Source: Anoplopoma fimbria
Lineage: Eukaryota; Chordata; Actinopteri; Perciformes; Anoplopomatidae
DNA length: 64,000 nt
Direction: 5' to 3'
Assembly: GCF_027596085.1 (NCBI RefSeq)
Contig: NC_072457.1
Coordinates: 28,870,787 to 28,934,786 of the forward strand
Numbering within the stretch: the stretch's first letter is position 1; each line of letters starts with the position of its first letter. The notes beneath the pieces are model-generated. The model made no database searches. It was not told the DNA's origin and saw nothing but the letters and a program-made list of their open reading frames with translations. Both the position numbers and the translations under genes were made by a program. This document shows positions 31,342 to 44,004 of this stretch, piece by piece.

Positions 31342-32694
31342 ATGGATTTTTTGAATAGCTCCATCCTGGAGGATGGGATAGAGGCAGGGAATATCTCCTC
31401 TAATTTCACCTCCCAGAGCCAGTACACCCAGCTGGCTATCTGGGGTCTGGCCGGACTTGTCAGCTTTCTGATTCTGTTTACAATAGTCGGGAACGTCTTG
31501 GTTGTTATCGCCGTTTTAACCAGCAGAGCCCTGAAACCACCACAGAATCTTTTTCTGGTCTCCCTGGCCAGTGCGGACATACTGGTGGCCACCCTGGTCA
31601 TGCCCTTTTCTCTGGCAAATGAACTCATGGGCTACTGGTTTTTCGGAAAAATTTGGTGCGACATCTACCTGGCTCTGGACGTTTTATTCTGCACCTCTTC
31701 TATTGTTCACCTGTGTGCCATTAGTTTGGACAGGTACTGGTCGGTGACACAGGCGGTAGAGTATAACTTAAAGAGAACGCCTAAAAGAGTTAAAGGGATG
31801 ATCGTGGTGGTGTGGTTGATCTCGGCCGTCATCTCCTTCCCACCGCTGATATCAATGGACAGGAGCAGCAGTGAATCCAATCCTCAGTGTATCCTGAATG
31901 ATGAGACCTGGTACATCCTCTACTCCAGTATTGGCTCATTCTTTGCACCCTGTGTCATCATGATCCTGGTCTATATTCGCATCTACCAAGTGGCAAAGAC
32001 CAGGACCAGAACAATGTCGGAGAAGAAGAGGGATGTGGACTCGCCACTGGAGAACGGGATGGACCAAGCCGAACCAGGCAGAGGAGGGTCGCTGAAGTCC
32101 AGCAGGGACGACAGCATGAAAGACCATGAACGTGGGAACGGACACTGCCAGGAGCAAGCGGTTCGATCCCCTCTGTCGAACGAGGGCAAACATCCAGCGA
32201 CAGATCACGATGACGACTTCGAAGACAGCAGCTCGTCGGACGAGAAACCTAAGAAAAGTTCCATTTCCTCCAAACATCACCGCGACGACAGAAAAGACAG
32301 GAAGTCCAGCCGGAAAAGCAGTTCCGCCTCAAAATACTCCAGCAGGAAGTCGCGTGCCAGTTCCAAGTCTATGGAGCTGTTCTCATCTCGCCGCAAACGC
32401 CGGAGCACCGTCAATAGGAAGAAAATCTCCGCAGCTCGGGAGAAGCGCTTCACCTTCGTCCTCGCCGTCGTCATGGGGGTTTTCGTTGTGTGCTGGTTCC
32501 CGTTCTTCTTCTCCTACAGTCTGTATGGGATCTGCCGGGAGCCGTGCCAAATCCCTGAGACGCTGTTCAAATTCTTTTTCTGGATCGGTTACTGTAACAG
32601 CTCTCTAAACCCGGTCATCTACACCATCTTTAACCAGGACTTCCGCAGAGCCTTCCAGAAGATCCTCTGTAAGTCATGGAAACGCTCTTTCTGA
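31342..32694 (+). CDS. adra2d: alpha-2 adrenergic receptor, alpha-2D-like (intronless GPCR)
   Basis: Class A GPCR of 450 residues for adrenaline and noradrenaline; the family couples to Gi/Go at the plasma membrane and lowers cAMP. Visible landmarks: N-glycosylation sites N5, N17 and N21; N51 (TM1) and D79 (TM2); C106 and C183 for the extracellular disulfide; D113 for the ligand amine; DRY at 130-132; TM5 S195, S196 and S199; a long third intracellular loop at about 218-366; CWFP at 384-387; F413 and Y417 in TM7; NPVIY at 423-427; C443 as a likely palmitoylation site. The start is the ATG at 31342 (A at -3, G at +4), and an in-frame TGA at 31303 excludes a longer N-terminus within this exon. 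A single exon is normal for the family. The C-terminus ending in CKSWKRSF and the TM sequences fit alpha-2D better than 2A, 2B or 2C, from memory of the family. The da and db duplicates cannot be separated here. Confidence 0.95.
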   Translation: MDFLNSSILEDGIEAGNISSNFTSQSQYTQLAIWGLAGLVSFLILFTIVGNVLVVIAVLTSRALKPPQNLFLVSLASADILVATLVMPFSLANELMGYWFFGKIWCDIYLALDVLFCTSSIVHLCAISLDRYWSVTQAVEYNLKRTPKRVKGMIVVVWLISAVISFPPLISMDRSSSESNPQCILNDETWYILYSSIGSFFAPCVIMILVYIRIYQVAKTRTRTMSEKKRDVDSPLENGMDQAEPGRGGSLKSSRDDSMKDHERGNGHCQEQAVRSPLSNEGKHPATDHDDDFEDSSSSDEKPKKSSISSKHHRDDRKDRKSSRKSSSASKYSSRKSRASSKSMELFSSRRKRRSTVNRKKISAAREKRFTFVLAVVMGVFVVCWFPFFFSYSLYGICREPCQIPETLFKFFFWIGYCNSSLNPVIYTIFNQDFRRAFQKILCKSWKRSF

Positions 32695-33533
32695 ATGCTT
32701 CCTGCATGGATGGGGTTGTAATAGACATTTTAGCCCAGCAGACAAATTTGAACTGTTCTGAGCTGTAAGATGAAGTGCTGGCCTGAGGGGGGGGGGCTTT
32801 CGCACCTTTACTTTCAGGGATTGCACTAGAAACGAAGGGATAATTGAACAGAAAAGGGTTTTTAAAGAGTAAGCTCTTATTCAAAGAGGAGGCTTTCATT
32901 CGATGCCATTCAGGCAGCTTTTGGACTCTGATGTGGAGCTACGGCTCATTTCCCCCTTCCTCATTGACTTCTTCTCCCTTCACTGAAATACAATACACTG
33001 ACTTATAACGGTTACTGTGATGCATGCACGCCACAGTGGCTGCACATGGATGAACTGCACATGAGGCGAAGGGTTTACAGAGACACTTGATTCCAAATGT
33101 GACCTCATTCACTGAATATAATACGAAGGCCTTGACAATCTGCACAAAACCGCTGCTTGTGACATCAGATAGTGGTATCGATCTTCTCTCTGTCTATTAC
33201 TCTGTTTTTCTCTACCTTTCTTTCTTACGTCACAGTCTCAACATGAGGACCAATGGGACGAAGGGGCTCCTTGCTTACTGTTTCAGTAGCAAAACAGAAT
33301 CACTAAAACAAAAAACAAAAAGACTACTAAAAAGTCATATTCCTGCATCAGTGTCTGAAATGGGCACTGCAGTGGAAACCTTTTATCAGGACGTGTGTTT
33401 TGTGTGAACTTGTAAATGTGGCTTGGACTCAGTCTGGATACAGTAGCATGTACAGTACCCCATGTACCCCTCTGGAAAAAAAGATGGAATACAGAAGTAC
33501 TGCTGAGGCACATGGCCACCCAATGAAGCTTTC

Positions 33534-33648
<115 letters not shown>

Positions 33649-34090
33649 GCCTGCATTTTCAAATGGTCGGATTCTTCCTTGTCAAGTGTCTTTCTATTCT
33701 CCACCATTCTATTTTCCGTCACACGTCTTTTCTCTCCTTTAAAGCCACAACAAAAAACAAACCCCACCCTGTTCTTACGTCTGCTGCTCACACACACATT
33801 ATTAAACACACAAAGACATAAAATGACTTATCCAGTAAGTATTTCATCTTTACATTTCAAACATTTATAGCCAGAAGGGCTAATGTTTTGTTTTTTCATT
33901 TGTAAATAGTTGAAGACAGTCCAGTATTATTGTGTGGTACGTCATAATCACACATGTATCAATATGCTAAAAATGTATTGTTTGTATAATGAACAACGCT
34001 TTGAAAGATTTTCATGTCACACCAACCTCTGTCCTTTTCTAAAAGAGCCAGTGTTTACTTCCTTCTGCTTTGAGCACATTCAAGAGATCA

Positions 34091-34096
34091 AATAAA
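34091..34096 (+). terminator. candidate polyadenylation signal AATAAA
   Basis: Canonical hexamer about 1.4 kb after the receptor stop codon. I saw no earlier AATAAA in the 3' flank on this strand. Such hexamers are common by chance in AT-rich DNA. Confidence 0.35.
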
Positions 34097-34115
34097 GAGA
34101 TTACTTCAACTGTCA

Positions 34116-35514
34116 TTTGAAAATTACAAGATTGCATGACTGCATTCTTTATTGCTTTATATATATATATTACTGATGTGCCACTGTTGTTTATTCATGA
34201 CACTGTGAATAGTAATCTACTAAAAGAATGGGATAAAAAGGGAAATTATATCAACATAATTCACACCTGGAAATACTTACTGTGCATGAAAAGATACAAG
34301 GTTAGGTTAGTGATCTATAATAAATCAGACTTTAATTGTTGCATGTAACACACCTGAAAGACAGGTGAGTGGGATTGAAATCACTGTTTAATTCACAAAC
34401 AATTTCAGTGCTGAGCTTTTCAAAGCTGCAACACCCGTTCACAGATGTTTGGCAGGCTTCAAATTCAAGTGGCACCAAAGCCTGCAACAACCAATCAGAA
34501 CAGTTGTTCCACATGGACAGCTCCTTGCACTCTAAGTGGTAGTTACATAAATGCAGACTTAACAATGCATTACATTTTTTAAACAATATCCACTGTTAAG
34601 CAATTGTTAGTGATAAATAAGATGAAGTTTAAAGTCCATTTAAATAAACACATTTGGGAAACGGAAGATGGTTATCACAAACTTGATCTCATATTACAGG
34701 GCTAAGTTCGGGTACCACTGTATTACACATCAATAATCAATAAAACATCCTCAGAACTATTAATACATTTTATTAACCTCGAATACAACAGAAAACATAA
34801 ACTGATTGTTATACCACCCATCCACCACTTTTTGAACCTCTTCTCTAAAAACAAATCCCTACTTTTATTGTATTCTATGGATCTTAAGTTATATTATTTA
34901 ATATTATCTAGGGAATAAAAAAAACCCATTTTGTGATAGTTCCTGTGTTTGTGAAATGAGTCCTTGTTGATTGGTTGACACAGCCAATCGATAAGCCCAA
35001 TGTAGTTCAATACCCTCTGTCCTGATAGCGTGCAGGGCTTAAAGACTACTGTTATAAATTGGACTACGCAAAAGTTTGGATTTGATTGTACACGCAAAGT
35101 TTTGAACTTGTGAGAATCTTTTGTAACAGAGACTCAAAATAGAAAACACTCAGACAACATTGCTGAGCTGCTTCCTAGACAGGCCACAGACAAAATGAGA
35201 CTTCACAGTGTACAAACTAATGTGATCAAAGTCCAAATCACAATCAAAACAAAGACTTATGAGGCTTCTGTAGGATGTTTGGTCTCCCTGTGCATTTCAT
35301 TCACATCACACAAAAAAACTTGAATTGTCTGGACAGACTCTTTGATTTGGTTTATAAAAGATGTACGCCGCTGTAGAAACAATTTTCTCCAGTTTAGAGA
35401 CAATTCTGGCTTTCCCACTGTCTGATACGCTCTAGCCAATCGTAGGTGTAAACAATATCTTTTCTTTTCTGCTAGTGCATCATTTATATATCCGTCAGTG
35501 ATGTAACTGTCTTG
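34116..35514. other. no gene seen; AT-rich intergenic DNA
   Basis: Short ORFs without domains. A small (TA)n tract lies near 34160. No mobile element recognised. Confidence 0.5.
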
Positions 35515-35777
35515 TCCAATCAGAGGGTCGGTGGTTCGATACCCGGCTTCGGCAGTCGATGTGTCCTTGGGCAAGACACTTAACCCCAAGTTGCTCCTGA
35601 AGGCTTGCCATCGGTGTGGACTGATGATGAATGTTAGTTAGAGTCTGATGGTGGCACCTTGATGGTAGCCTGTCATCAGTGTGTGAATGGGTGAATGATA
35701 TGTAACATACTACTGACTGTAAGTCGCTTTGGATAAAAGTGTCTGCTAAATGACTGTAATGGAATGTAATGTAATGT
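35515..35777 (+). mobile_element. tRNA-derived SINE, head shortened, (AATGT)n tail
   Basis: A B-box-like GGTGGTTCGATACCC near 35529, then CCTTGGGCAAGACACTTAACCCC, and a tail with AAGTCGCTTTGGATAAAAG then TCTGCTAAATGACTGTAAT followed by AATGT units. The A box is not clear, so the 5' head is incomplete or decayed. The tail differs from those of the 3.3-kb and 6.7-kb SINEs. Confidence 0.8.
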
Positions 35778-37529
35778 GTACTGACCACACTACATTTGAA
35801 CAGTGTGTAGTTTTCTTGCTTTCACAAAGTCTGATGGGATAGGAACAAACTGCGTGGTTGCATCAAATGAAATACCCAGCCCAGTTTAATTTATCTGTTC
35901 ATCATGCAACGTCTGCCCCTTCTAACAAGCGTCAACAAGAATCTGAACAACACAGAAAATCTCTCTGAAATGAAAATTGCTTTTGTGTTCAGTCAGCAGC
36001 AGCTTAATGCAGCAGGTATGAGAAATAACTCTGGTCGATCCATAAAGGCGAGCCTCAGCTTTAACTGATATGTTCGATATGTAAATCTGTATTTATGTGT
36101 GTGCAGGAAAACACAGCTCAACAGAGGCCCTTATTTGGATGAGAATTTACCAGAAACCCAACACATCCCTCCTCTCTCTGCCTTCCTCACACTTATTTAT
36201 TTATTTATCCCCTAAAAGCTGACTGAAGTTGCCTCCATGACGAAGCAGAATGGATTCTGTCATTGCCGCCATTCCCTTGTCAGAGTGTTTACGGCTTGCT
36301 GTGTCAGCAGGTCGCATCCTCACGCAGCCGGTTGTTTGGTCCTGTGCTACAGATCTGAACCAGAACCCATCGGACGACCCTGAAAACGCACAGGCGGATA
36401 TGCACTCTGCACTTTCGCACCTCATGTACCCTTTTAGCTCAGGTCTTTGAAGATGCTCCTGGGCTTAAGGGGCATTGAAGGAGAGCTAAATACATGCTTT
36501 CTTCATCATCAGTACTGTATTAATCTTTAAAAAAACTTATTTATTTGAGATCGTTAGAGCATTACTTTACCTGAGTTTGAAGATCTTGCTGCTCAGATCA
36601 GACATTACCACTCTTTAAACAAATAAATAATAAAGGGTGAACTAGATTCATGAACTGAGCTTAAACAGCATCATTCCATAAATCTTTAAGTTCTTAACCA
36701 TGTTGCCTTCCGCTGTTGTCTGTGAGGAGGATGTCTTCAACTCAGCCTGACCTCCCAAATCCCCCGTCTTCTCTGCCTCCCTCACACATGTCATAACTAA
36801 TTTCAGCAGGTCTCCATGAGTGCTCAGTGGGCGGACGTGGCAAATCAAGACAGGCCAGATTGGACAGTATTTCATGTTTGTGCAGTATGTTGAGGTATAT
36901 ACCCATGAGAGGTTTTAAAGCGGAATACCCGAAGACATAATGCTAAAGTTTGAATTCTGAAGGCATTACCTTTAATTGGACAGACAGTATATTGTATTCT
37001 GGGGGACTTGAGGTCATTTTCTTTTTTTGGGAGTATTTGAGGTATAGATTCTCTGCTCTGAGTCTTATGAATCCATTGACATTTGATTGACAATGTTACT
37101 ATTCTCTCTTTTTCCCCACTTTTCACCCTCCAGCATCTTTCCCTCTGGGTGTTATCACACACCCCGTACAGTTTAAACTTCACCTTTTCTCTGCACCTCA
37201 GCCCACCTAAACCTTATCTTGATCTCATCTACCTGTGACTGTCATCTTCCTCCTCATTTCCTTTTTGCAGAAACTTTCAACTTGCTCAATGTTATCTATC
37301 AAAATCCTGAGAGGCATCAACCTGAGAAAGACTGTTTTGCACGGAAGGCACACAAACACTAAACACACATATATTAGCCAAATATATGTGACTATTGCCT
37401 ACAATAAAATACCAGCATTAAAGGAATAGTTCCACAAGTTGGAATATATCTGATACATTTTCAATCTCAGGTAAGAAGATCAAAACCAATTTAAAGTTTT
37501 GCACTGGAGCCACTATTTCTTTCTTATTA

Positions 37530-37561
<32 letters not shown>

Positions 37562-38872
37562 TTTTTTTTACACTATGAACTAAAACCTTAAGCTGCTTTT
37601 CTTACAGAAAACCAAAACACACACACAGCCGTCCAGGCAAACACAAATTAAAGGGCTTAAGGCTATCAGGATGAGAGATGTACACAACAAGTGAATAAAG
37701 AACACCAACAACCACCTCTCTTTTGGTATTGACTAGCAGAGTCCTGCCAGGGACAGATAAAGGGATCTGGTATAGATTTCACTGTCAAGGTCCATACCTT
37801 TAAGCAAAGAGTGTGTGACTTAAACCATGTAAATTGCCATGCTCTCTATCTAGACATGTAAATATTTGATTAATAAGATATAGGTCCAAAAGGGATTATG
37901 TTTCAGCAGTGAAAAGACAAGTCAATGGTAGACCTGGATAATCCTTTCTCTAATCAATGACTGTGTCCTTTTATTTCTTCAGGGTTATCCATAACTCTTC
38001 TCTCTTCCAAGCAGAGATGGAAAAGCAGAAGACTCCATCTTACACACACCATCTGCCATCAGTCTCATACTCCTCTCGCTATCCTATCTCAACCTCTGTC
38101 TTTCACCCTATTTCTCCCTCTCTTCCCCAATCAATCTATCTCTTCTCCTCAGTCTGACAGCAGCCATCCATTCTGTGAGCTTCTGGTGCATTTGCATGAT
38201 AGAGCAGGAGTAGAGTACACACAAATACACACACAGGCTGGAGTAAATACACCTCCAGGTTTGTGGTTATAGTACACGGGCGTCAGATTTTTTATCAGGC
38301 ATAACTAATAAAGCCGCTCTTAATAACATTTCTTCCGCCGAATCGGTGCTTGTTAGTTCAATTAAATTGCTTCAATTCAAGGCAAAAGAGAAGTCGTCTC
38401 TGTGGATTACATTTTAACAGTGGAGGTGTCATTTGGTTTCTCACAGAGGAATAGCACCTTTTCCTCTCTAACAGTGCAGCCAGATGGTCAACTCTGATTG
38501 TTTTTCCCCATATTGCTTTAGCATTGACAAGCAGCTCCTCACTCACATCCTGAAACCAGCCTTTAAGCCAACAAGTTTTATGTACAACCCATAACTAAAG
38601 GGAAACATAAATAGACATTTTGTTGTATTGAAAGGACATGTAAAACCTCTCAACATGTCTTTTCAACCTTTATGCCCAAAAGTAAATTTAATGGTCCCAA
38701 AAAATTTGGACGGAAATAAAGTGCAGAGGAAAGTTATGTATACTTATACTAACAGCAGTAAATTATGAAAGAAATAGTGGAGAGGCTGAAGGAGGAAAGG
38801 AATCATTTATTTACAGCTCCAAATGCTCCATTCTTGTTTGCCCTTGTATTTTTGTTTCACAGTCTAAAAAGT
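35778..38872. other. no gene seen; intergenic with (ATT)n
   Basis: An (ATT)n plus poly(T) tract lies at about 37528-37570. The stretch 38270-38410 is rich in TAATAA and CAATTAAAT cores and may be a conserved element. No exon recognised. Confidence 0.45.
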
Positions 38873-39255
38873 TTTGCTTTACAGCCATGCCAATGACTCT
38901 GCAATGCTGTACTTTAAGCTTTTAGCTGATTGCAAACATCAGCATGGTAACGTGCTCAGAATGATTATGATTAATTTGGGAATGAATGTCTACCAAATTT
39001 CATGGCATTTCATGGCAAAGTTGAGACATTTCACTTAAACCACAATTTGAACATTAAGGTGGTACGACAGGAAGAGGAAGGGGATCAACAAAGTCAGTCG
39101 GATTCATCTGGGAACCATTAATATCTTTCCAAAAGTTCCAGCCATCCAATATTGCTGTGATTTGTAAGTCTGAACCAAAGTGGTGGAACGACCAAACGAC
39201 CAACAGAACAGCAATGCATCCACAGAGCCATGCTGCTAATAGCTAAAAATACATG
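38873..39255 (-). repeat. unclassified teleost interspersed repeat, minus orientation
   Basis: The reverse strand shows the same phrases as the 15.7-16.3 kb repeat: the segments around TACCAAATTTCATGGCA, GAACCAAAGTGGTGGA and CAGAGCCATGCTGCTAA. Decayed, and without coding capacity. Confidence 0.6.
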
Positions 39256-40734
39256 CAAATTGAGTAAAACGAAATATATTTTCCCAAGGAGAGATTTGTC
39301 TTTGGACAAAAGTTGTGTATAATGGCAACATAATTCATCTTTGGCCAAAAACATGAGCTTTATCATGGGCGTATTGTGGCATGATATCTCATCCCAGTAT
39401 TTCATTTATAAATGTATTTCTCGTGCTCTGATGTCTGGTTAAGCTGCCTCCATCATCCAGCAGCCGTACACCGTCACGGTCAGAAGTTTATTCCCTTCTC
39501 CCTCTTTCTGTTTTACTCTATCCATCCATCCATCTCACCCCCTTCAGTCACCATTTCTCTTTGTGTGTAAAACAAATTATGCAGAAAATAAAAAACGACT
39601 TGGATTTCCTCAAACAAAGCAAACAGAGGGAAGGGTGTGAATGGGAGATGATGCAGGTGCAAGTGCTGTTAGATGGATCAAAGAGACACCTCGCTTAATT
39701 CCCTCTTTATTATATATACATACTTGTCACACTTAACGCACAGAATGTGCTTTTGTACCATATTCTTTTCTGTTGGCTAAGCTCGTGAATTTATCAAACT
39801 CACAGAGGGAACGTTTTTACTTGATATCAAATTTGTAGCATTACAAACGGCAAGTGATTAGCAAATGAATGGTGAAAAATGGTATAATACCATAAACAAA
39901 TGAGATTACTCGCCTAGATCATTAGCCTCCAAATTGTAACTGTGTTTATTAAAAATTCATAATACAAAAGGATTTCTACAAATTAAACCTGCTGCGTCCT
40001 GATTAAACTCTGATAGCTACGATGACTAGATTATCATCAGCAGTCTTTCAGTTTTAATAAGGCAAACTACTAGTTTTGGTGCAAAATCTGTTGGTACACA
40101 ATGTACACATTAGTGATCCCTCCACAATAGTTGTTATTACAATAATGTCTCTAGATGACTGTGTTGATGTAGATTTATTGTATTCAGGACACTCATTTTG
40201 GTCAATTCTCCTCAATGTTTCCATTAATTTACCCACATTATTGATGGTTTGTCTCTGGGAGGATGTCTCACATGTTTAATGAAGTTTGAATTATGCATTT
40301 GAGCAAAATCCCTGGTGTCTGAGATTACTGCTCAACGTTATCAGGACAGTTTGAATTTTCCACTGAAGGTATCCCAGAAAAGCAAAAAGGAGAAAACATG
40401 TCGTCCTTATTTAATCCATGTCCCTTGTTGGTTTAATCTGAAAACAATCATCGCTTATTTATCATTTAATACACTTACAAGGAACTTTGGTTGGGTCCAC
40501 CAATGAATAATAAATGTATGTTAAATAAATTGTGTCTAGTACGACCACTTACGTATACACATATATTAAAACATTCATTAAATATAGCATGTACTACAGA
40601 AATAATGCATCAATAAGAACATGTTTACCTTTACAGCCTTGCTTAAAACATACCATGTTTTAATAATATAAAAGTAAAATATATATTTATGTCACTAGTG
40701 GGGTTATATTGAGGTCGCCTGCCATTATTTGCAC
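39256..40734. other. no gene seen; AT-rich intergenic DNA
   Basis: Only short ORFs. No mobile element, exon or RNA gene recognised. Confidence 0.5.
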
Positions 40735-40860
40735 CAATGCAGTGTTGTTTAGGGTTGCAGTTCTGTCTAGGGGGGTGAAACACTGGCGCCTATCCCAGCA
40801 TGCATTAGACAAGAAGTAGGGAACACCTTGCAAAGGGGCAGCCTATCACATAACATAAAA
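40735..40860 (-). repeat. fragment of SINE/LINE tail, minus orientation
   Basis: GGGGGG followed by CCTATCCCAGCATGCATT, an AGGGAACACC phrase, and GCAGCCTATCACA, the reverse of the distal tail of the common fish L2-like/SINE repeat. Confidence 0.6.
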
Positions 40861-42485
<1,625 letters not shown>

Positions 42486-42604
42486 CATGTGTTCTCAATA
42501 CAAATCCTTACACAGCCAAGCTTAGCCAAGGATTGAGGCAAGAGCTGGGCAGACAACTTAACAGCTTTAGTGATTTGAATATGTTAAGCCAGCAGCGGGC
42601 TCAA

Positions 42605-42850
42605 GAGATGGCAATGTCGGCCTGTTGGTCGGTCAGTCCACCACTTTGGTCCATACTGAAATATCTGATAAACTTTTGGATGGCCATTCAGAGTCAGAGA
42701 AATCCATATTACTTTGGTGATCTCCTGACTTTTCTACTAATTCCACTACGAGTATGGCGTTTCAGTTTTTTTTATTGAAATACAACTATCGGCTGGATTG
42801 CTGTTACATTTACACCACTATTAGGTCAACATGATGACAATGACAATCCA
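42605..42850 (+). repeat. fragment of the unclassified teleost repeat, plus orientation
   Basis: The start matches the family at 15.7 kb: GGTCGGTCAGTCCACCACTTTGGTC-like words, ACTGAAATATCTGATAA, then TTTGGTGATCTCCTGACTTTTC. It ends before the GTTAGCATGC section. Confidence 0.6.
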
Positions 42851-42963
42851 TTCAAAACTTTCTAACATTCTGCATGAATGTTAATTTCTGGGCGCCTAAA
42901 TATCAGTGTTTGGTTGCACTTAGCTCCACCCTCCTGTGTCACTTTTAAAAAGGGTTTTTTTTT

Positions 42964-43135
42964 CCAGTCTGTCGCAGGGCTGACATATAGAGACAGACAA
43001 CCATTCACACTCACATTCACACCTACGGGCAATTTAGAGTCTTCAATGAACCTAAGCTGCATGTCTTTGGACTGTAGGAGGAAGCCGGAGAACCCGGAGA
43101 GAACCCACGCTGACACGGGGAGAACATGCAAACTG
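42964..43135 (-). repeat. tail fragment of the 6.7-kb SINE family, minus orientation
   Basis: The reverse complement shows GTTTGCATGTTCTCCCCGTG, TCCTACAGTCCAAAGACATG and the (GTGAGTGTGAATG)-(GTCTGTCTC) phrases. It breaks off exactly where a 26-bp palindrome begins. Confidence 0.8.
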
Positions 43136-43154
43136 AAAGTGCACTTTCAGTTTG
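43129..43154. repeat. 26-bp perfect palindrome at a repeat breakpoint
   Basis: The left arm caaactgaaagtg is followed at once by its reverse complement, with no spacer. The left arm begins in the last bases of the SINE tail, so the palindrome formed at or after the break. Confidence 0.9.
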
Positions 43155-43160
43155 AGTAGC

Positions 43161-43184
43161 TATCACCCGTGCTATCACCCGTGC
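43161..43184 (+). repeat. 12-bp tandem duplication, two exact units
   Basis: tatcacccgtgc occurs twice back to back, followed by a partial TAG. It lies seven bases after the 26-bp palindrome. Confidence 0.9.
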
Positions 43185-43249
43185 TAGTCAGTGTTGGAAT
43201 TTTTTTTTTAAAAAGTAGTTAATAAGAAAGTAGGTTTCTGTGGCTGTGA

Positions 43250-44004
43250 AAGACCGGTTCACAGCCGAGTGTGAAGCGGTCGGGATGAGAGTCAGTACCT
43301 CCAAGTCTGAGGCCATGGTTCTCTTCCGGAAAACGGTGGATTGCACCCTCTGAGTTGGGAGTGAGTCACTGCCCCAAGCGAGGGAGTTCAAGTATCTCGG
43401 GATCTTATTCACGAGTGAGGGTAAAATGGAGCGGGAGATGGACAGGCGGTTCGGTGCAGCGTCAGCAGTGATGCGGGCGTTGTACCGGACCGTTTTGGTG
43501 AAGAAGGAGCTGAGCCGTAAGGCAAAGCTCTCGATTTACCAGTCCATCTACGTTCCAACCCTCACCTATGGTCATGAGCTTTGGGTAGTGACCGAAAGAA
43601 TGAGATCGCGAATACAAGCGGCCGAAATGAGCTTCCTTCGTAGGGTGGCTGGGCTCAGCCTTAGAGATAGGGTGAGGAGCTCAGACATCCGGAGGGAGCT
43701 CGGAGTAGAGCCGCTGCTCCTTCGCGTGGAAAGGGGCCAGCTGAGGTGGCTCGGGCATCTGATCAGGATGCCTCCTGGACGCCTCCCTTTAGAGGCACGT
43801 CCAACTGGTAAGAGGCCCCGGGGTCGACCCAGAACACGCTGGAGAGATTATATATCTCGTCTGGCCTGGGAACGCCTCGGGGTTCCCCAGGAGGAGCTGG
43901 AAAGTGTTGCTGGGGAGAAGGACGTCTGGAGGACCCTCCTTAGCTTGCTGCCCCCGCGACCCGGCCCCGGATAAGCGGAAGGAAATGGATGGATGGATGG
44001 ATGG
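43250..44004 (+). pseudogene. 3' end of an RTE/Rex3-like LINE (reverse transcriptase C-terminus), one stop
   Basis: A 5'-truncated non-LTR retrotransposon, as usual for these elements. One frame runs from a DRFTAECE start through FKYLG near 43390 to the stop at 43972, broken only by TGA at 43351-43353. After that stop, 182 codons from ATG 43426 are open, with the well-known tail phrases LTYGHELWV, LRRVAGLSLRDRVRSSDIR, ELGVEPLLLRVERGQLRWLG and KRPRGRPRTRW. The 3' end is (ATGG)n at 43985-44004, fitting the GATG-type tails described for Rex3. No endonuclease or catalytic palm is present, so it cannot move by itself. Confidence 0.85.

Noticed and set aside
31314..32474. Minus-strand and other-frame ORFs of 65-160 codons over the receptor
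   Set aside because: Shadows of the real gene, with no domains of their own.
36201..36450. Overlapping 66- and 74-codon frames in a GC-richer patch
   Set aside because: Neither strand gives a known domain; the patch may be conserved non-coding DNA, but nothing supports coding.
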